Shown: positions 5,792 through 8,220 of the stretch, piece by piece
How positions within the stretch are numbered: position 1 is the stretch's first letter
How the letters are laid out: each line of letters begins with the position of its first letter
NCBI RefSeq assembly: GCF_901873365.1
Contig: NZ_CABFLM010000090.1
Location: 1 to 8,220 of the forward strand
Length of the DNA: 8,220 nucleotides
Reading direction: 5' to 3'
Origin: an uncultured Aggregatibacter sp.
Lineage (GTDB): Bacteria; Pseudomonadota; Gammaproteobacteria; Enterobacterales; Pasteurellaceae
Notes under the pieces: generated by a model
Databases searched by the model: none
What the model saw: only the letters and a program-made list of their open reading frames with translations
What the model was told of the DNA's origin: nothing
Made by a program: the position numbers and the translations under genes

Positions 5792-5846
5792 ATGAGTCCT
5801 GAGAGGGGATGAGGATGTCTTCAGCAATGAGAGCATAGAGTAGAGC

Positions 5847-5871
5847 CGCCGATTTTGATGAAAAATCGGCG
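5847..5871. terminator. Hairpin between dedA and glnE, terminator-like without a T-run
   Basis: A perfect 10-bp stem, CGCCGATTTT (5847-5856) with its complement at 5862-5871, has a 5-base loop and sits 56 bases after the dedA stop. Neither strand has a U-tract after it (GTTAACAC on +, GCTCTAC on -). It may be a degenerate intrinsic terminator, a 3'-end stabilising hairpin or a Rho-linked end for the two convergent genes. Confidence 0.5.
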
Positions 5872-5885
5872 TTAACACAGCCTAA

Positions 5886-5894
5886 AAGTGCGGT
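5886..5894 (+). repeat. DNA uptake signal sequence, core plus extended A/T tracts
   Basis: AAGTGCGGT is followed by CAGTTTTAAAAGTAATTTTT, close to the extended consensus in which two A/T-rich segments follow the core about one helical turn apart. It is intergenic, just behind the hairpin. No inverted partner lies nearby, so it does not form the USS-pair terminator seen at many Haemophilus loci. Confidence 0.9.
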
Positions 5895-5964
5895 CAGTTT
5901 TAAAAGTAATTTTTAATACGGTGATAAAAACGTAGCCGTACGTTATCCCAAAAAGAAACTTGTC

Positions 5965-8220
5965 TTATCCCAATAATTTCTTCCAAATCTCCCGCACAAA
6001 CGCCCTTTCTGCACAAAATTCCGCCCCGTCCACCACAGAGGGTAAACCGAGTAAATTCAAATGGTGAATACGGTTGCGCAGATCCACATAACATTGTTTT
6101 AAGCGTTCGCTGTCGGCATCAGAAATCACGCCGTATTCTGCCATGATTTCGAAAATCCGCACGTTATCTGACCAACGGGTGAGTGCGGGCTGTTGCGGCG
6201 AATGCGCCAACACTAAATATTGGGCGATAAATTCAATGTCCGTAATGCCGCCTTGGTCGGTTTTAATGTTGAATTGGGCGTCATCGTGTTTCGCCAAATG
6301 TTCATACATTTTTTCCCGCATTTCGCAGACATCCTGTTTCAGTTGAACTAAGTCCCGCGGGGCAGAAAGTACCTTGTGGCGAATGGTTTCAAATTCATCT
6401 CGGAGTTTCTGTTCGCCGAACACTGCACGGCTACGCACCAAGGCTTGTTTTTCCCAGGTCCAGGCTTCGTTTAGTTGATAGTTTTCAAAGGCGGCGAAAG
6501 AGCAACCAAGCAATCCCGCATCGCCTGACGGGCGTAGGCGCATATCCACGTCATATAAAATCCCTGCGCTGGTATTCATGCTGAAAATACTGACGATTTT
6601 TTGCGCCAAACGTAAATAGAATTGGTTGCTGTCGATGACTTTTTTGCCACCAACGGTTTGGCTATTGCTGGCGGGATCGTATAAGAAGACGAGATCTAAG
6701 TCAGATTTATAGCCTAATTCAATGCCGCCTAATTTTCCGTAGCCCACCACGAGGAAGTTTTTCTCTCCTTCTACCAAATGTTCGGGCACCCCAAAACGCA
6801 CGGCGATTTGTTGCCACGCCAAATTGACCACCGCGCCGATAATCGCCTCAGCCAAATAGGTGAGATGGTCGCTCACTTTCATTACCGGCAACACACCGAG
6901 AATATCGGCAGCGGCAATGCGGAGCAGGGCAGCGTGCTTAAACTGGCGCAAGCCGTCGATGAATTGTTCTTCGTCATCTTGCGGCAGGCGCAATAAATAT
7001 TGCTGTAATTCGGAAGCGTACTCGGTAAAGTGCGGTGGATTTCGCAGGGATTTTTGATCGAGCAATTCATCGAGCAAAATCGGGTGGCGCGCCACTTGTT
7101 CTGCAATAAATTTTGATTGGGCGCAAAGTTCGATAAGCTGCGTCAAGGCTTGCGGATTCTCTGCCAACAATTCGAGGTAAGTGGTACGCGTGAGAATTTT
7201 TTCAATAATCGTCAAAATCCGTGGTAGTAAAACAGGGCTGTTGGGCGTGTGTAAAACCTGTTGCAACAGGTTTGGCATTAAGCGATTTAGCACTGCCCGC
7301 CCGCGCACACCAATGGCATAACGAGGCAGCTCATTGCGAAATTGCAACAGGCGATCCAACACCGCATCTTGTTCCGCCTCGGGCACACCGTTTTGTTGCA
7401 AAATGCCGAGCAATTCTTGTTCGTCAAAATCCGCTTCGAGGAAATCTTCCCACGCATTTTCCGACGTATTTTCTTCTTGCTCATCGCCAATTAATGACTG
7501 AAAAACCGACCGCACTTTGCGCTGATGTTCGTGTAACACGGCGAGAAAACTCGCCCAATCGTGAATCGGGTAGGTGATGGAAACACTTTCTTGTTGCGCA
7601 CCCCATTGGGTAAATTCCGCGCAGGCGAAGATTAAACGTTGACGATCCAATTCGTTATCGGGCAGTTGTTGGGTTTGTTGATCTTTGATGGCTTGCAGCA
7701 CATTTTCCGCGCGGCGTAGAAATAAATAGGCATGGCGCAAATCGGATTCCTGTTCGGTGGAAATCAAATTCAGCCTGCTCAGTTCCGGCAATAAATTCAG
7801 CAATTCGTGCTGCTGCAAGGCAATTTCCCGCCCACCGCGAATTAACTGGAAAACCTGCACGATAAACTCAATTTCACGAATGCCGCCCGCGCCCAATTTG
7901 ATGTTATCGGTGAGGTTGCGGCGGCGTACTTCCCGTTCGATTTTTTGTTTCATCTCACGCAACGCCTGAATCACGCTGAAATCAATGTAGCGACGATATA
8001 CAAACGGGCGCAATAAATTCTGTAAAACGGCGACATTGGGATCCGTTGCTTGCGCGCCTAAAATACGACCTTTGATCATGGCGTAACGTTCCCAATCGCG
8101 CCCTTGATCCTGATAATACTGCTCCATGGCGTTAAAACTGAGTGCCAGCGCGCCACTGTCGCCAAAGGGACGTAAACGCATATCCGTGCGGTACACAAAG
8201 CCATCGGCAGTGTATTGATC
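5965..8220 (-). CDS. glnE: Bifunctional glutamine synthetase adenylyltransferase/deadenylase, N-terminus outside window
   Basis: Adds AMP to, and removes it from, a tyrosine of glutamine synthetase, tuning nitrogen assimilation in response to PII (GlnB) and glutamine. The frame is open to the right edge (first residues D-Q-Y-T-A-D-G-F-V-Y-R), so the GTG at 8196 is not the start. 751 residues are present, and about 200 are missing compared with E. coli GlnE (946 aa). The visible part of the adenylyl-removing domain begins with RTDMRLRPFGDSG (about 8155-8190) and contains GAGGIREIEF. An acidic linker (around 7435-7490) leads to the adenylyltransferase domain with GYGKLGG (about 6723-6745), the metal-binding SDLDLVFLYD (about 6675-6705) and YDVDMRLRPSGDAG. 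The two halves repeat the same nucleotidyltransferase fold, visible in the paired DMRLRP motifs and in GGIREIEF/GGITDIEF. The C-terminal GlnD-like/PII-binding helical region runs to the stop at 5965. The reading frame is unbroken. Confidence 0.97.
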   Translation of the reverse strand, partial: DQYTADGFVYRTDMRLRPFGDSGALALSFNAMEQYYQDQGRDWERYAMIKGRILGAQATDPNVAVLQNLLRPFVYRRYIDFSVIQALREMKQKIEREVRRRNLTDNIKLGAGGIREIEFIVQVFQLIRGGREIALQQHELLNLLPELSRLNLISTEQESDLRHAYLFLRRAENVLQAIKDQQTQQLPDNELDRQRLIFACAEFTQWGAQQESVSITYPIHDWASFLAVLHEHQRKVRSVFQSLIGDEQEENTSENAWEDFLEADFDEQELLGILQQNGVPEAEQDAVLDRLLQFRNELPRYAIGVRGRAVLNRLMPNLLQQVLHTPNSPVLLPRILTIIEKILTRTTYLELLAENPQALTQLIELCAQSKFIAEQVARHPILLDELLDQKSLRNPPHFTEYASELQQYLLRLPQDDEEQFIDGLRQFKHAALLRIAAADILGVLPVMKVSDHLTYLAEAIIGAVVNLAWQQIAVRFGVPEHLVEGEKNFLVVGYGKLGGIELGYKSDLDLVFLYDPASNSQTVGGKKVIDSNQFYLRLAQKIVSIFSMNTSAGILYDVDMRLRPSGDAGLLGCSFAAFENYQLNEAWTWEKQALVRSRAVFGEQKLRDEFETIRHKVLSAPRDLVQLKQDVCEMREKMYEHLAKHDDAQFNIKTDQGGITDIEFIAQYLVLAHSPQQPALTRWSDNVRIFEIMAEYGVISDADSERLKQCYVDLRNRIHHLNLLGLPSVVDGAEFCAERAFVREIWKKLLG
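7028..7036 (+). repeat. DNA uptake signal core inside glnE
   Basis: Perfect AAGTGCGGT on the plus strand within the glnE coding region. The following bases are not strongly A/T-rich, so it is a core match with a weak extension. Confidence 0.75.
7509..7517 (-). repeat. DNA uptake signal core inside glnE
   Basis: Perfect ACCGCACTT, the complement of the uptake core, within the interdomain part of glnE. Its extended A/T side (minus-strand downstream, toward 7480) is only partly A/T-rich. Confidence 0.75.

Noticed and set aside
5943..5973. TTATCCCAA occurring twice 22 bases apart at the glnE stop
   Set aside because: A 9-base direct repeat alone, with no further extension or element between, is most likely chance.
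6882..7577. Several open frames on both strands inside glnE (for example 7221-7577 + and 6882-7106 -)
   Set aside because: They are shadows of the well-conserved glnE frame; their translations are low-complexity or Arg/Cys-rich, with no RBS or known motif.
1..8220. Search for mobile elements, CRISPR arrays, tRNA/rRNA genes, toxin-antitoxin or defence genes
   Set aside because: No transposase or integrase frames, no regularly spaced long repeats, no cloverleaf, and all long frames are accounted for by housekeeping genes.

Overview
The window is ordinary chromosomal DNA of a gamma-proteobacterium, almost certainly a member of the Pasteurellaceae (Haemophilus/Aggregatibacter/Pasteurella side). 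The best evidence is four perfect copies of the 9-base core of the Haemophilus-type DNA uptake signal, AAGTGCGGT or its complement, at 1511, 5886, 7028 and 7509. The copy at 5886 is followed by the A/T-rich tracts expected of the extended signal. The proteins closely resemble enterobacterial homologues (PykA, AsnRS, L25, GlnE), as expected for this family. Assignment to a genus is a guess; Aggregatibacter would fit the moderate GC content.

Layout, left to right. Pyruvate kinase (pykA, +) occupies 1-1438; only the first two bases of its start codon are missing. It ends in a strong terminator (1446-1481). A roughly 100-base stretch of degenerate uptake-signal-like units spaced 16-19 bases apart follows (1505-1605) and runs into the 3' end of a convergent dethiobiotin-synthetase paralogue (bioD/ynfK type, -). 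A 300-base divergent spacer separates this from asparaginyl-tRNA synthetase (asnS, +, 2638-4041). A bidirectional hairpin (4056-4092) lies between asnS and a convergent gene for a small unrecognised lipoprotein (-, 4115-4618). Next upstream on the minus strand is rplY (ribosomal protein L25, 4685-4972). It has a clear sigma-70 promoter and a structured leader of about 90 nt, and a terminator separates it from the lipoprotein gene. Divergent from rplY is a DedA-family membrane protein (+, 5186-5791). Convergent with that, and running off the right edge, is glnE (-, 5965-8220), the bifunctional glutamine synthetase adenylyltransferase/deadenylase.

The genes are mostly single transcription units in alternating orientation rather than one operon or pathway: glycolysis, biotin, translation (AsnRS and L25), an envelope lipoprotein, a DedA membrane protein and nitrogen control. 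I see no prophage, transposase, CRISPR array, defence system, tRNA or rRNA gene, and nothing that looks like a new multi-gene system. The most interesting items are the rplY leader, whose second hairpin resembles the L25-binding region of 5S rRNA, and the periodic uptake-signal-like array behind pykA. Smaller points are the altered active-site loops of the BioD paralogue and the Asp at +2 of the lipoprotein.
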